Source: JALEFZ01 sp039817415 (GTDB lineage Bacteria; Bacteroidota; Bacteroidia; J057). Taken from it: DNA of 64,000 nt. The stretch is from assembly GCA_039817415.1 (NCBI GenBank), contig JBCBVV010000001.1, positions 186,001 to 250,000 of the forward strand, read 5' to 3'. The notes under the pieces were generated by a model. The model was not told the origin of the DNA and did no database searches. It saw nothing but the letters and a program-made list of their open reading frames with translations. The translations under genes were made by a program, and so were the position numbers. This document shows positions 9,181 to 17,769 of the stretch, one piece after another (position 1 is the stretch's first letter; the number at the start of each line of letters is the position of its first letter).

Positions 9181-10375
9181 GACGCGGATCTTGATTTGGA
9201 CGACTGGAATTGATTGCTTTGGGCAGTCTCTTCCTTAGAATATAATAATTTTTAATGGCATTTAGGAAGGGCATCCACGGAAGGCGGCCCATGATCCAAA
9301 GTTCTTCCCAAAATTTGGTTCGCTCATCTAGAAATCTCAGGATGGTCGAAAAGCTATTTCTTTTGAACAAGCGATAGAAAATATCGCGAACGGTATGCCC
9401 TTGTTGATGAATGATGTACAGCAATAAATTGTCGTAGAAGGCAAATCGGGCCCTATTGGGTAACTTGTAAGTTGGTTTTCCTTTTTTCATCAGCGAGTCA
9501 ACAATATTGGTTGTATCATCCTGAATACTTTTAAAAGTATAACCAGTGGTAGGCTTGGTAAAACCTCCTGCCGTACCAATATTCATAATTCTTTTTCCGC
9601 GCATGCGGGAGAAAGAGTGATTTGTCATGGGAATGTCGCCCATTTCTTCCTGGATGATCTTGAATGTTTTTCCAGGAAAGTTTTTCTCCATATAGGATGT
9701 AATGTGTGGTAGATAGGCTTCTCTTTCCCAGGCTCCACCTGAGAAAACCGTATACTCCACAAGGGCTTTTCTTTTGTTGAGGGGGAGAACATAGACGAAG
9801 CGTGTATCTGATCCTTGCTCGATACTAAAGTCCATCAATGTCATCTGTTCTGGATCGAAGGTATCTTCGTCCATTTCCAAAAACCAGCCATAAAAGTGCT
9901 GGGAGAGGTAAATTTTTTGTGTGTCTTTTTTCTGTGTGGGGAAGTGAATGCTGTTAAAAATCCAATCAGCTTGATACTGACCTCCATCTGTCAATACTCT
10001 GGCACCTTGTGCATGGTCTTCCATGGCAAGGATTCTTTCATATCGAAACTCGATGTTGGGATTCCCTTTGAGTTCTTTGTAGATGTTCTGGTAAAAATCT
10101 CCGCTGCTTACGAAGTGGTAGGCCATAGGCGAAATAGATTCTTCCAGTGTCCCTTCTGGGGAGATAAATTTGAGATTTTCCCATCCAATATATTCAGAGG
10201 TAAAGAAATATTGAGTTTTCTCTGCCCAAAAGCACCAGGTTTTGTCATTGGTGGTCTTGGCCTCTGTATCGAGGATGAGTATGCGTTTATGCTTGAGAGG
10301 AGAACGATTGATTCTGGCAGCAAGACTTAGGCCAGCACAACCACCTCCTGCAATAATATAGTCGTAATCCTTCAT
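9161..10375 (-). CDS. crtY: Lycopene beta-cyclase
   Basis: CrtY cyclises both ends of lycopene to give beta-carotene, the substrate of the neighbouring Blh. The 404 residues begin with an FAD/NAD-binding beta-alpha-beta motif (YDYIIAGGGCAGLSLA) and contain the NDKTWCFW motif, a MDFSIEQG-type segment, FVYVLPL, the EYTVFS element and the MNIGTAGGFTKPTTGYTF signature typical of the CrtY family. It lies 81 bp downstream of the rhodopsin stop, beyond a strong terminator, and overlaps blh by 20 bp. A separate promoter or limited readthrough is therefore needed for the crtY-blh-photolyase unit. Confidence 0.95.
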   Translation of the reverse strand: MKDYDYIIAGGGCAGLSLAARINRSPLKHKRILILDTEAKTTNDKTWCFWAEKTQYFFTSEYIGWENLKFISPEGTLEESISPMAYHFVSSGDFYQNIYKELKGNPNIEFRYERILAMEDHAQGARVLTDGGQYQADWIFNSIHFPTQKKDTQKIYLSQHFYGWFLEMDEDTFDPEQMTLMDFSIEQGSDTRFVYVLPLNKRKALVEYTVFSGGAWEREAYLPHITSYMEKNFPGKTFKIIQEEMGDIPMTNHSFSRMRGKRIMNIGTAGGFTKPTTGYTFKSIQDDTTNIVDSLMKKGKPTYKLPNRARFAFYDNLLLYIIHQQGHTVRDIFYRLFKRNSFSTILRFLDERTKFWEELWIMGRLPWMPFLNAIKNYYILRKRLPKAINSSRPNQDPRHESSVA

Positions 10376-10387
10376 GATAGTTGGGTT

Positions 10388-10416
10388 TAAAAAAAGGCTC
10401 CGGTTGCCCGGAGCCT
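10388..10416 (-). terminator. Strong terminator directly after the rhodopsin gene
   Basis: A perfect 9-bp stem (10395-10403 with 10408-10416, loop ttgc) is followed on the minus strand by about seven U residues. It separates rhodopsin from crtY and implies that most rhodopsin mRNA is monocistronic. Confidence 0.9.
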
Positions 10417-10456
10417 CGTGTCCATAATAATCGGTAAGAATATCTTACCTCAAGAT

Positions 10457-11233
10457 TTAGGCAGCAGCAGTCTCTCTTTTAGTAGAATTCATAGCTACAG
10501 AGTAAACTACAAGGCCAAATCCGATTTTGTTAACAGCGTCACCGATGTTGTAGATCAAGTCGATGTTCAAAGCTCCATTCAAAGAAGCCATTAAGTTTCC
10601 ATCCATCAACATGTAACCGATTGGGTAAATAGCCCAACCTACGACTACGAAGTTGCGAAGTAGACGAACAGCCTTAGCTACATCAGGGTTATCAGACGCA
10701 TCAGCCAATTGCTTAACAGATCCAGCTACAGCTTCATATACGATGTAAACGTACCCTAGGGTAGAGATAACACCCCACATGATAGTCTGATCTGGCTGGA
10801 TAGCCTCACCAACGTATCCTGCAACAAGCATGACAACAGAAGCAAGGATCAAACGCCACATAAGTCCAGCTTTAGCACCGTAAGGCTTCAGAAGCAAGTA
10901 GAACTCAACACACATCAAAGGTACAGTAAGTGTCCAGTCGATGTAACGGAACTGAGTTGGAGAAGCCTCCATCATAGTTGCCTCTGGGTTTGCCTCCATT
11001 ACTCCTAGATAGTAGCTACGCATGTAGTAATAGTGTACCGCGGCGATCATAGTGATCAATCCAGATACGAGTAGGGAAGTTTTCCACTTTCCATCTACCT
11101 GCTGACGCTCAAAAAAGAAGAATACAGATGCGGCAAACATAGACATGTAGCCTGTAAAGAAAGTGAAGCCTACGGCATCACCCGCTTTCAAATTCTCAGC
11201 CAATAGCGTGCTGATAAAATTTAAAGTATCCAT
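10457..11233 (-). CDS. Proteorhodopsin, green-type light-driven proton pump
   Basis: This seven-helix retinylidene protein of 258 residues should sit in the inner membrane and export protons in light. Key residues by direct count: His67 (equivalent of proteorhodopsin His75), Arg96, Asp99 (Schiff-base counter-ion), Thr103 and Glu110 (proton donor), giving the DTE triad of proton pumps rather than the NDQ triad of sodium pumps. Met107 is at the spectral tuning site (position 105 in the classical numbering), which favours green absorption. Lys236 in DAVNKIGFG is the retinal-binding lysine. Gly154 in the helix E WG.IST motif aligns with xanthorhodopsin Gly156, so a carotenoid antenna is possible. 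The gene has its own terminator and a long AT-rich upstream region. Downstream genes supply beta-carotene and retinal. Confidence 0.98.
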   Translation of the reverse strand: MDTLNFISTLLAENLKAGDAVGFTFFTGYMSMFAASVFFFFERQQVDGKWKTSLLVSGLITMIAAVHYYYMRSYYLGVMEANPEATMMEASPTQFRYIDWTLTVPLMCVEFYLLLKPYGAKAGLMWRLILASVVMLVAGYVGEAIQPDQTIMWGVISTLGYVYIVYEAVAGSVKQLADASDNPDVAKAVRLLRNFVVVGWAIYPIGYMLMDGNLMASLNGALNIDLIYNIGDAVNKIGFGLVVYSVAMNSTKRETAAA

Positions 11234-11245
11234 AATAATTAGTGA

Positions 11246-11257
11246 TGTTAATTAACA
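11246..11257. promoter_or_regulatory. Perfect 12-bp palindrome upstream of rhodopsin
   Basis: TGTTAATTAACA lies 12 bp upstream of the rhodopsin start codon and overlaps the end of a -7-like element on the minus strand. It uses the same TGTTAA half-site as the palindrome next to ppk2. Role as an operator is inferred. Confidence 0.4.
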
Positions 11258-11647
11258 AATATGTAAAGTAATAATCGTCAATCTTAAAACCGGACTTAAT
11301 GTTGAACATATAGCATATAACATATACACAATTCAATCTGTGGACTATCCGATATTTCCACTCAATCTAATGAATAGAATTAACACATGAACACATTTTG
11401 ATTATAAATGTTTAGAAAACAATAACTTATAAACAAAATAACATATATTAATAATTGAAAATTTTATCTATCCAAATCAAAGAGCGAAAAGTTTTGTTTA
11501 ACTTTTGTTATATAAATCTAAACAAAATCAGGTACCAAAATCAACATGCTTGGCATAATTTTGTTTTAGACATAAAAGAGCCAAACACAAAATCCACTGA
11601 TTGTTAGAGAGTTACAACATTGAATTTTTTTCATTTTTTTGGCTTTT

Positions 11648-11666
11648 TTTTAACATATTGTTAAAA
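11648..11666. promoter_or_regulatory. Palindrome upstream of ppk2
   Basis: The TTAACA-TAT-TGTTAA core is extended by flanking T and A runs to about 8-9 bp per arm, centred roughly 60 bp before the ppk2 ATG. It could be an operator or a weak cruciform. The half-sites match the rhodopsin-side palindrome. Confidence 0.4.
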
Positions 11667-11718
11667 ATTCATAGTTTCAATTTTTCATGTATTGCCAAAT
11701 TGTAAATAATTCGCCCTT

Positions 11719-12603
11719 ATGAATGTAAATATTCCAATTGATTTCTTCCGATTTGATGGGTCAAGAGCCTTTTCTTCACAGGATTTCCCAACGAAAATTG
11801 AAGCCTTCTACGACGGAAAGAAGGAATACAAAAAATTGCTAGAAGAGTTTCAGGAAGAAATTGATGATTTACAGAATATGATGTACGCCCATGATAAGTA
11901 CGCTATGCTGTTAATTTTTCAGGCCATGGATGCAGCAGGCAAGGATGGGACGATCAGGCATGTCATGTCTGGTATTAATCCTCATGGGGTAGTTGTTTCC
12001 TCCTTTAAAAAGCCTTCATCGGAAGAACTCGATCATGATTATCTATGGCGAACGCAAAAACAACTTCCCCAAAGAGGGAGAATAGGCATCTTTAATCGCT
12101 CCTATTATGAGGAAGTATTAGTCGTAAAGGTGCATCCTGGTATTCTTACTGGAGGACAAAAAATCCCTTCAGAACACCTAGAAGACGTAGATAAAGTATT
12201 TGAAGATCGATACCACGACATCAAAAACATGGAGGGATTCCTCCACAGAAACGGAACCCAAATTGTTAAATTCTATCTCCATCTTTCCAAAGCTGAGCAA
12301 AAGGAGCGCTTTATGGACCGCCTCAATACACCCGCTAAAAATTGGAAATTCTCAGAACACGATGTGAAAGAAAGGGGCTATTGGGACAAATATATGCTAG
12401 CCTACGAAGATGTGATCAATAAGACAGCCACCCCTGATTCCCCCTGGTATGCCATTCCCGCTGACGATAAAAAGAACATGAGGCTGATCGTAAGCGCTAT
12501 AATCCTTCACCATATGCAGGGATTAGACATGAAATATCCAGAAGTAGATGAAGCCCGCAAAGCCGAATTCCAGACTTATAGAGATATGCTTGACAATGAA
12601 TAA
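11719..12603 (+). CDS. ppk2: Polyphosphate kinase 2 family protein (polyphosphate:nucleotide phosphotransferase)
   Basis: PPK2 enzymes transfer phosphate between polyphosphate and nucleoside mono- or diphosphates. The 294 residues carry the Walker A motif AMDAAGKDGTIRHV (about 75-88), SGINPHGVVVSSFKKPS, the lid/Walker B region IGIFNRSYYEEVLVVKVHP, and later KFYLHLSKAEQKERFMDR and WKFSEHDVKERGYWDKY. Motif spelling fits the TIGR03709-type group containing class III enzymes that can phosphorylate AMP and ADP, so ATP regeneration from polyphosphate is plausible; direction is inferred. It is transcribed away from the rhodopsin gene, sharing its upstream region, and is followed by a terminator-like hairpin, so it appears monocistronic. 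Confidence 0.93.
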   Translation: MNVNIPIDFFRFDGSRAFSSQDFPTKIEAFYDGKKEYKKLLEEFQEEIDDLQNMMYAHDKYAMLLIFQAMDAAGKDGTIRHVMSGINPHGVVVSSFKKPSSEELDHDYLWRTQKQLPQRGRIGIFNRSYYEEVLVVKVHPGILTGGQKIPSEHLEDVDKVFEDRYHDIKNMEGFLHRNGTQIVKFYLHLSKAEQKERFMDRLNTPAKNWKFSEHDVKERGYWDKYMLAYEDVINKTATPDSPWYAIPADDKKNMRLIVSAIILHHMQGLDMKYPEVDEARKAEFQTYRDMLDNE

Positions 12604-12960
12604 TTCGTTTATCTGATTGACCATCTGATAACTGTATTCCCAAATAAGGCCGCCTTTGATTCTGATATATAATGTCAAAGGCGGTAATTGTTGTAAACAA
12701 CTACAAAAATGATTAAATTTTTTGTGCCCTAAATTATTTGATTTATCTGATTAATGGTGAGATAGTCATTATCTATTATGCAACATTAGCTACTGATTCC
12801 TCCTAGATTAAAATGACCATTATATAGCCTATTGCCCTAAACCCAAGAGCTCTAGCCAATATTTCCCCCTCTCTGGTCTTTACATTCTAACTCAGTGCTA
12901 ATAGTCAACAACCGGAATTTTTAAATTGTACAGTCAGCCGTCTGCTAACGCTAACCTCCT
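12604..12960 (+). other. Intergenic region between ppk2 and the AraC gene
   Basis: The 357 bp are AT-rich. Apart from the ppk2 hairpin at 12650-12684 I see only presumptive promoter sequence for the AraC gene, with a CCTCCT-like tract right before its ATG. No convincing small gene is present. Confidence 0.5.
12650..12684 (+). terminator. Hairpin downstream of ppk2
   Basis: A perfect 10-bp stem (12650-12659 with 12675-12684) has a 15-nt AT-rich loop. The following run is only partly U-rich, so it may act as a terminator or as an mRNA 3' stabiliser. Confidence 0.6.
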
Positions 12961-13875
12961 ATGGATATTATTGTCCCGTATCCGAAACTAAGTGAGCTGA
13001 GAACCAGCCTTGCAGAATACTATAAGTTTCCAGAAACTCGAATGTGGAATTGCCAACACATCTCAGTGCCAGAAAAGCATGGTAAAGGAGGGCTCTTTCT
13101 GTTCTATCATAGGGAAATCCAGTTTATGAGAGGGCTATGGAAGTTTGATGATCCAACGGCTTTTGTTTCTACGGATAGAGTAGGCAAATACAATATTGTC
13201 GATTTCAGAATTGGGTCTACCAGACAAATACATTCAGCTTATTTGGAGGGTAGCAGAAAATACGAGTGGGATATTACTACCGTGGATGGAATAAGATTAT
13301 TCTTTCCTGAGAAGTGCATTCAGGGAAAGAAAACAGAGCTAATGAATAAGTTTCAGCGGTATAACCTGGATTCAAATATTTCTAAACTAGTTGATGAGAT
13401 TTTGGATTTACAACCGAAAAGCTTTGAAGACTCCGTCAAACTAGAATGGAAATTTCTTGAATTTTCATTTTTCTATCTTGAATTTCTTAACAAAAAAGAC
13501 ATATCCCGCCATTTTTCTGAAGTTCCATTAAAACACGTACATGCCATACGTACTGCTCAGCATATTATCGACCAACACTATAATCAACGTCTTTCTATTG
13601 AAAAACTGGGCAAAGAAGTAGGCCTAAATATTCAATACCTCAAAAAGGGCTTCAAAAAACTCATGGGCTATACCATCAAACAATACTGCATCAAAGTCAG
13701 AATGGAAAAAGCCAGAGAAATGGTTATCCACGAAGAATACCCTATCTGGGACATTTGCCATAAAGTAGGTTACCATAATCAGGGCTATTTCATTAGGTTA
13801 TACAAAAAAGTGTACGGACTCACTCCTATGCAACATCGTTTGCAAGAACAAGCAGATCGTTTTATGGTTTTTTAG
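12961..13875 (+). CDS. AraC-family transcriptional regulator
   Basis: This 304-residue protein has an unassigned N-terminal part (1-205) and a typical AraC/XylS DNA-binding domain at about 205-300. The two helix-turn-helices are visible: LSIEKLGKEVGLNIQYLKKGFKKLMG and IWDICHKVGYHNQGYFIRLYKKVYGLTP, with the usual YGLTP ending. The N-terminal half resembles regulators of iron or siderophore uptake in arrangement but carries no domain I can name. It converges on a TonB-dependent receptor gene, which makes that receptor a plausible target; this is inference from position. Close matches to the AraC consensus in both helices support DNA binding. Confidence 0.9.
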   Translation: MDIIVPYPKLSELRTSLAEYYKFPETRMWNCQHISVPEKHGKGGLFLFYHREIQFMRGLWKFDDPTAFVSTDRVGKYNIVDFRIGSTRQIHSAYLEGSRKYEWDITTVDGIRLFFPEKCIQGKKTELMNKFQRYNLDSNISKLVDEILDLQPKSFEDSVKLEWKFLEFSFFYLEFLNKKDISRHFSEVPLKHVHAIRTAQHIIDQHYNQRLSIEKLGKEVGLNIQYLKKGFKKLMGYTIKQYCIKVRMEKAREMVIHEEYPIWDICHKVGYHNQGYFIRLYKKVYGLTPMQHRLQEQADRFMVF

Positions 13876-13898
13876 AGTCGTTTCCTCCTGCATTAAAA

Positions 13899-13937
13899 TC
13901 TCCCTCATTTCAATCCAACGATCGAAAATGAGGGAGA
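13899..13937. terminator. Bidirectional terminator between AraC and TonB receptor genes
   Basis: A 12-bp perfect stem (13899-13910 with 13926-13937) with a 15-nt loop is flanked by A-rich sequence on the right and TTTTA on the minus-strand exit. It sits in a 118-bp convergent gap. Confidence 0.7.
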
Positions 13938-13993
13938 AAAAGAGGTAGGATTATTTAGTAATTGAAAACCAAATATCCCTTGCTCAACTAGTC

Positions 13994-16714
13994 TTACTTT
14001 CTAAACATCTGATCATAGGTCCAACTAACAAAAAAGATAGACCCTACATTTGGTCCTCCATAAACTGTGCGATACTCCTGATTAAGCAGATTGGAAGCTC
14101 CCACCTTAATCATAGACTGAATGCTTGGGATAGTATAGGTAAGGGCTAAGTCGACTACATTAGCAGCATCGATTTCTCCCGCACCAAAAGGCGATTGCCA
14201 TGTATAGGCATCCCAATACTTGAAATTTAGGCTAAATCCAAGGTTTGAATTGCTCACGTTATAATTGCTGAAAGAGGCATTTATCCTGTTTTCCGGGGTG
14301 TTGAAACTGGGCAAAAAGCCAGGATTATTCGCGACGGCCTGTTCTGCATCAAATCGAGTGTAAGTATAATTGAAGCCCACTTTGTAGCCACTTCCGATCA
14401 GATAATCTACCCCCAATCCCAAACCATCTGACCGAACAACATCATCAATATTGGTGTACACGGCATATACCCTCCCAGCCTGTGGACTAGCGGTCGTAAG
14501 GCGAACCACAAGATTATTATAACGGGTATTATAATAATTCACATCAATCAATAGTTTCCCTCCTATTACTCCTTTGTAACCTACTTCCCATGTGGTATTT
14601 TTCTCCTGTACAAGCAAGGGAATATTTGCCGCTTGTAAAATTGAGGGGTCTGTTCCTCCACCTTGTAAAAAGGCAACAAAAGATCCAATGGTTACTAAAT
14701 TGGAGTGTATTTCAGCTCCATTTACAACCTGTCCATCTGGTCTCTCATAAGAGAAGTTCTTGATATTATTGATAGAACCTCCCAATAAAATAGCTGGCCC
14801 AATGTCCAAATTGATATAGCCTTCCTGAGGGGATGGGTTTCTGAAACCCCTCTGAAAAGAGGCCCTGATGTTATGTTTTTTTTCTTTGTCGAGGCCTGCA
14901 ACCAAAGATAGACGTGGCGTAAGGGCAAGGTTATAATCCTGATGCTTATCTGCTCTAATTGATCCTCTCAAGTGGATACGATTTTTAGCGAACTTCTTTC
15001 CAGCCTGTATAAATGCGCCATACTCATCTACGGGAATAGGTGCTGCGAATCCTAAAGGTCCATCATTAAACAGTTGCCCTTGAGAATCCAATATATACCT
15101 GCGAAAGTTACCTCCTACCTGTAAGCTAAGCACATCCTGTATTTGTGTGAAGTCATAATTCCCCTCAATGCTCAACAAACGGGTATCGTCAATAAACTTT
15201 GAACCACCAGTCGTGATATCTGGGTTGGACAAGGTATTGTTTCTAAGGTCTTGGAATACATCACTCTCTACAGAAGGCATATCTCTGTCGGCAAAAATCC
15301 TAGCCTGATCATGATCTCCAGCTGGCAAACCAGGAACTTCTCCTCTAAAAGCAGCCCCATAGTCTGCTCCCCAAGCTTCATTAGACTTCCTGCCCGTTTC
15401 TATGAAAGCTCCCGTTGCTAGCATAGCATAGGAATCGTTTGCCTTTTCCTGCGATCTATATGCCCTTATATTCCAATTGTTACTTTTGACTTCAAATTTA
15501 TGGAAGGTCTGAGCTAGATTAACCAAAGGATAAATGGTTGTATGTCTTAAAATTGCGTCGGACTGAATGAACCTAAAACTGTAGGAAGCTTCAACATTGT
15601 CTGTCAATCGGTAGTGAAGAGAGGCATCAGCTTTTAACAATTGAATGCTATAATCTACGATATCAGATTCTTTGATCCCAGTTCGATTGATGTTGGTCGT
15701 ATTTCCGCTTCCGTCAAGGTCTACGGCAGCCTGTACTTCATCTCCATAGACATTTACTGCATCAAAATTAGGATCGTTTCTCGGAATACTTAGAAAAGGA
15801 GTAGGATCAACTGATCGGGCGGTATTGATATAATATGACTCATCATTTGCTGTCCAATCTGTCGCCCTCATATGCCCAATGTTAACTTTAAGAGCCCATT
15901 TGTCATTGAAGGAGGTTGCATACCGAAAGCCAAGATCGACAAGCGGATTGGTCCCTCCTGCTTCTTGAACTGTTACCCCTGTTTTTACATACGCACTAAG
16001 CCCTTGGTAATAAAAAGGGTCTTTGGTTTTTATGGAAAGCAGTCCATTAAATGCATTGGCACCATACAAGGCAGAGTTTGCACCAGGAACCAATTCTATG
16101 CTTGCGATATCTATATCCGCAGGACCAGAATTTCCTCCCAGAGGATATCCTAAACCCGGGGCATTGGCAAACATGCCATCGAGCAATTGCACAAACCTCC
16201 AGTTTTGCATATCAGCAAACCCTCTTGTATTCATGGATGTAAAAGTGAGGCTACCTGTATTGGCCTGAACTCCCTTTAAATTGGCAACACTTCCATAAGC
16301 ATCAATGGAAGCCGAATTTCTTAGATCTAAGAGCCCAACCTTTTCAATAGTAACGGGGGCCTCTACAATTCTTTCATCAAATTTTGAAGCAGCAGTAACA
16401 ACCACCTCTCCTAAGGTAGACTCATTCAGCTTCATCTTGATGTTTATTTTTTGGTCAGGAGTTTTTACCTCTAGTAGTTCGTTGCTATACCCAAAATAGG
16501 ATACAATCAAAGCCAAGGGAAAAGAATAGGAGGTTCTCAATTCAAACTCCCCTGAAGAGTTGGAAATGGTTCCATTTATCGTCCCTTTTATAAGAACAGA
16601 AGCGCCTATCAAGGGCTTTCCTTCCTCATTCGTAATGGTACCAGTAATTACATTCTGCCCTAAGCATACGCAGAGGTTCATCATACATGTGAGTAGAATA
16701 AAAATTTTTCGCAT
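13994..16714 (-). CDS. TonB-dependent outer-membrane receptor with carboxypeptidase-regulatory-like domain
   Basis: About 906 residues. A signal peptide (MRKIFILLTCMMNLCVCLGQ) is followed by a CarboxypepD_reg-like beta-sandwich (VITGTITNEEGKPLIGASVLIKG), the TonB box/plug transition ESTLGEVVVTAASK, a plug domain with a GANSALYGANAFNGLL signature, and a long beta-barrel ending in aromatic residues (FFVSWTYDQMF). It would take up a scarce ligand such as a siderophore, cobalamin or oligosaccharide using energy from TonB-ExbBD. No SusD partner is adjacent, so it is not a classical SusCD pair. An upstream ATG at 16735 would add seven residues before the hydrophobic core; I prefer 16714. The AraC gene facing it may be its regulator. 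Confidence 0.93.
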   Translation of the reverse strand: MRKIFILLTCMMNLCVCLGQNVITGTITNEEGKPLIGASVLIKGTINGTISNSSGEFELRTSYSFPLALIVSYFGYSNELLEVKTPDQKINIKMKLNESTLGEVVVTAASKFDERIVEAPVTIEKVGLLDLRNSASIDAYGSVANLKGVQANTGSLTFTSMNTRGFADMQNWRFVQLLDGMFANAPGLGYPLGGNSGPADIDIASIELVPGANSALYGANAFNGLLSIKTKDPFYYQGLSAYVKTGVTVQEAGGTNPLVDLGFRYATSFNDKWALKVNIGHMRATDWTANDESYYINTARSVDPTPFLSIPRNDPNFDAVNVYGDEVQAAVDLDGSGNTTNINRTGIKESDIVDYSIQLLKADASLHYRLTDNVEASYSFRFIQSDAILRHTTIYPLVNLAQTFHKFEVKSNNWNIRAYRSQEKANDSYAMLATGAFIETGRKSNEAWGADYGAAFRGEVPGLPAGDHDQARIFADRDMPSVESDVFQDLRNNTLSNPDITTGGSKFIDDTRLLSIEGNYDFTQIQDVLSLQVGGNFRRYILDSQGQLFNDGPLGFAAPIPVDEYGAFIQAGKKFAKNRIHLRGSIRADKHQDYNLALTPRLSLVAGLDKEKKHNIRASFQRGFRNPSPQEGYINLDIGPAILLGGSINNIKNFSYERPDGQVVNGAEIHSNLVTIGSFVAFLQGGGTDPSILQAANIPLLVQEKNTTWEVGYKGVIGGKLLIDVNYYNTRYNNLVVRLTTASPQAGRVYAVYTNIDDVVRSDGLGLGVDYLIGSGYKVGFNYTYTRFDAEQAVANNPGFLPSFNTPENRINASFSNYNVSNSNLGFSLNFKYWDAYTWQSPFGAGEIDAANVVDLALTYTIPSIQSMIKVGASNLLNQEYRTVYGGPNVGSIFFVSWTYDQMFRK

Positions 16715-16810
16715 AGTAGTCGTAGTTAAATTCAAGGGAGAATGTAGAATCCAACCGATTGAAAAAATGAACCATTGAGAAAAATAAATACTCTATTCAG
16801 AAAAAAATGA

Positions 16811-16832
16811 CCTTAGGGTATCGGCTCTAAGG
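16811..16832 (-). terminator. Terminator of the gene at 16852-17769
   Basis: A 6-bp CCTTAG/CTAAGG stem (16811-16816 with 16827-16832) is followed on the minus strand by TCA and about seven U residues, 20 bp beyond the stop codon. The stem is short but position and U tract fit. Confidence 0.55.
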
Positions 16833-16851
16833 CAATCATTCACAACTCAAC

Positions 16852-17769
16852 CTATCTGTCCTGCCATTTTTTTGAATCTGTCTCCAAAGCAGAAATAGCC
16901 TGATCAAGCGATTTGCCAATAAATTCCAATACCAATTGCTGCTGTTTTTTTGCAGATTCCATTCCCACAATAGCAGACAAGGGCAAAATCGAACCTGTCC
17001 AATCTCCAGTTTGCCAATTAGCCCCTTCAACTGTTTCTTGAAAGAATTCCGTTCTAATCTCCCCTTCCTTCCGCCAAGGATTGACGTAGAAATAGGGTTC
17101 ATCTACATGCTGGTCGTGAATGGCCATTCCCACACTAATAGCCTTTGTCATCTTGCCCTCCTTATCCCGCTCAAGAACCAAGTAGCTTCCCACATCAAAA
17201 TGATGAGGCCAAGTAGCTAGGCCGGTTTCATCTTCAAAATAACTCACCACCTGCGCCAATAGACTATGTGCTCCCTGCCTAAGATCTGCGAAGGCTTTAA
17301 AGGCCTGCTGATCAATCAACTGAAAGGGAACGCCTTGGTCAGTTGGATGGCTTGGAATATCATAATGGAGATCCAAGTTGAAAATTGATTCATCTAATCC
17401 ATACTCCTTTATTTTCCCTCTCCACCAATTCTCTACCTCTGACTTCAGCCTCCCATTTAAGGATAGTTCCGAAAGTATATCATCGTCTTCACTGACCACC
17501 TTAAGGCTGAGCGTTTCTGGATGTACCCCTAGTCTAAAGTTGAAATCTCCTTCGATAGGTCGCCCCACCAACAAACGGTGTTTCTTATCCCAAAACATAT
17601 TCGTCTGGCTATCATCTCCCTGGATTACACAATAGTGTTTGCCCGTCATGGAAACAAATTGTGCAGCTCGGTGAATTTGTTCGGTCGCCCTTTTAAGGGG
17701 ATTCTTGTTACCATAAGTGATCCGGGGCCAGGCGGGAAGGGAGGGCTTATCTAATGTCATGTTGGACAA
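16852..17769 (-). CDS. Conserved protein of unknown function, weakly DUF5996-like
   Basis: This 305-residue soluble protein lacks a signal peptide and membrane helices. The order of features (a beta-rich first third, WPHHFDVGSYL near residue 200, a DEPYFYVNPW segment near 240, and a final LVLEFIGKSLDQAIS helix) recalls the outline of DUF5996 proteins, but the match is weak and the N-terminus differs. Conserved-looking His and Trp clusters suggest a ligand or metal site; this is speculative. It is a single-gene unit with its own terminator, located between the TonB receptor and a secreted peptidase. The start at 17769 gives MSNMTLDKP; a second ATG three codons in is equally possible. Confidence 0.7.
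   Translation of the reverse strand: MSNMTLDKPSLPAWPRITYGNKNPLKRATEQIHRAAQFVSMTGKHYCVIQGDDSQTNMFWDKKHRLLVGRPIEGDFNFRLGVHPETLSLKVVSEDDDILSELSLNGRLKSEVENWWRGKIKEYGLDESIFNLDLHYDIPSHPTDQGVPFQLIDQQAFKAFADLRQGAHSLLAQVVSYFEDETGLATWPHHFDVGSYLVLERDKEGKMTKAISVGMAIHDQHVDEPYFYVNPWRKEGEIRTEFFQETVEGANWQTGDWTGSILPLSAIVGMESAKKQQQLVLEFIGKSLDQAISALETDSKKWQDR

Larger units (their letters stand above)
11234..11718 (+). other. AT-rich divergent intergenic region between rhodopsin and ppk2
   Basis: This gene-free stretch of 485 bp is strongly AT-rich and must hold both divergent promoters. It contains TGTTAA/TTAACA half-sites in two perfect palindromes, one beside each gene, plus a lone TTAACA at 11380-11385. A weak Bacteroidota -7-like CATATTTG precedes rhodopsin on the minus strand and abuts its palindrome. 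I see no coding potential or RNA fold in it. Confidence 0.6.

Noticed and set aside
10457..11233. Sodium-pumping rhodopsin
   Set aside because: The helix C triad is Asp/Thr/Glu (99, 103, 110), not Asn/Asp/Gln, so a proton pump is the better reading.
13994..16714. SusC of a polysaccharide utilisation locus
   Set aside because: No SusD gene, glycoside hydrolase or carbohydrate sensor is adjacent; the facing AraC gene fits an isolated TonB receptor better.
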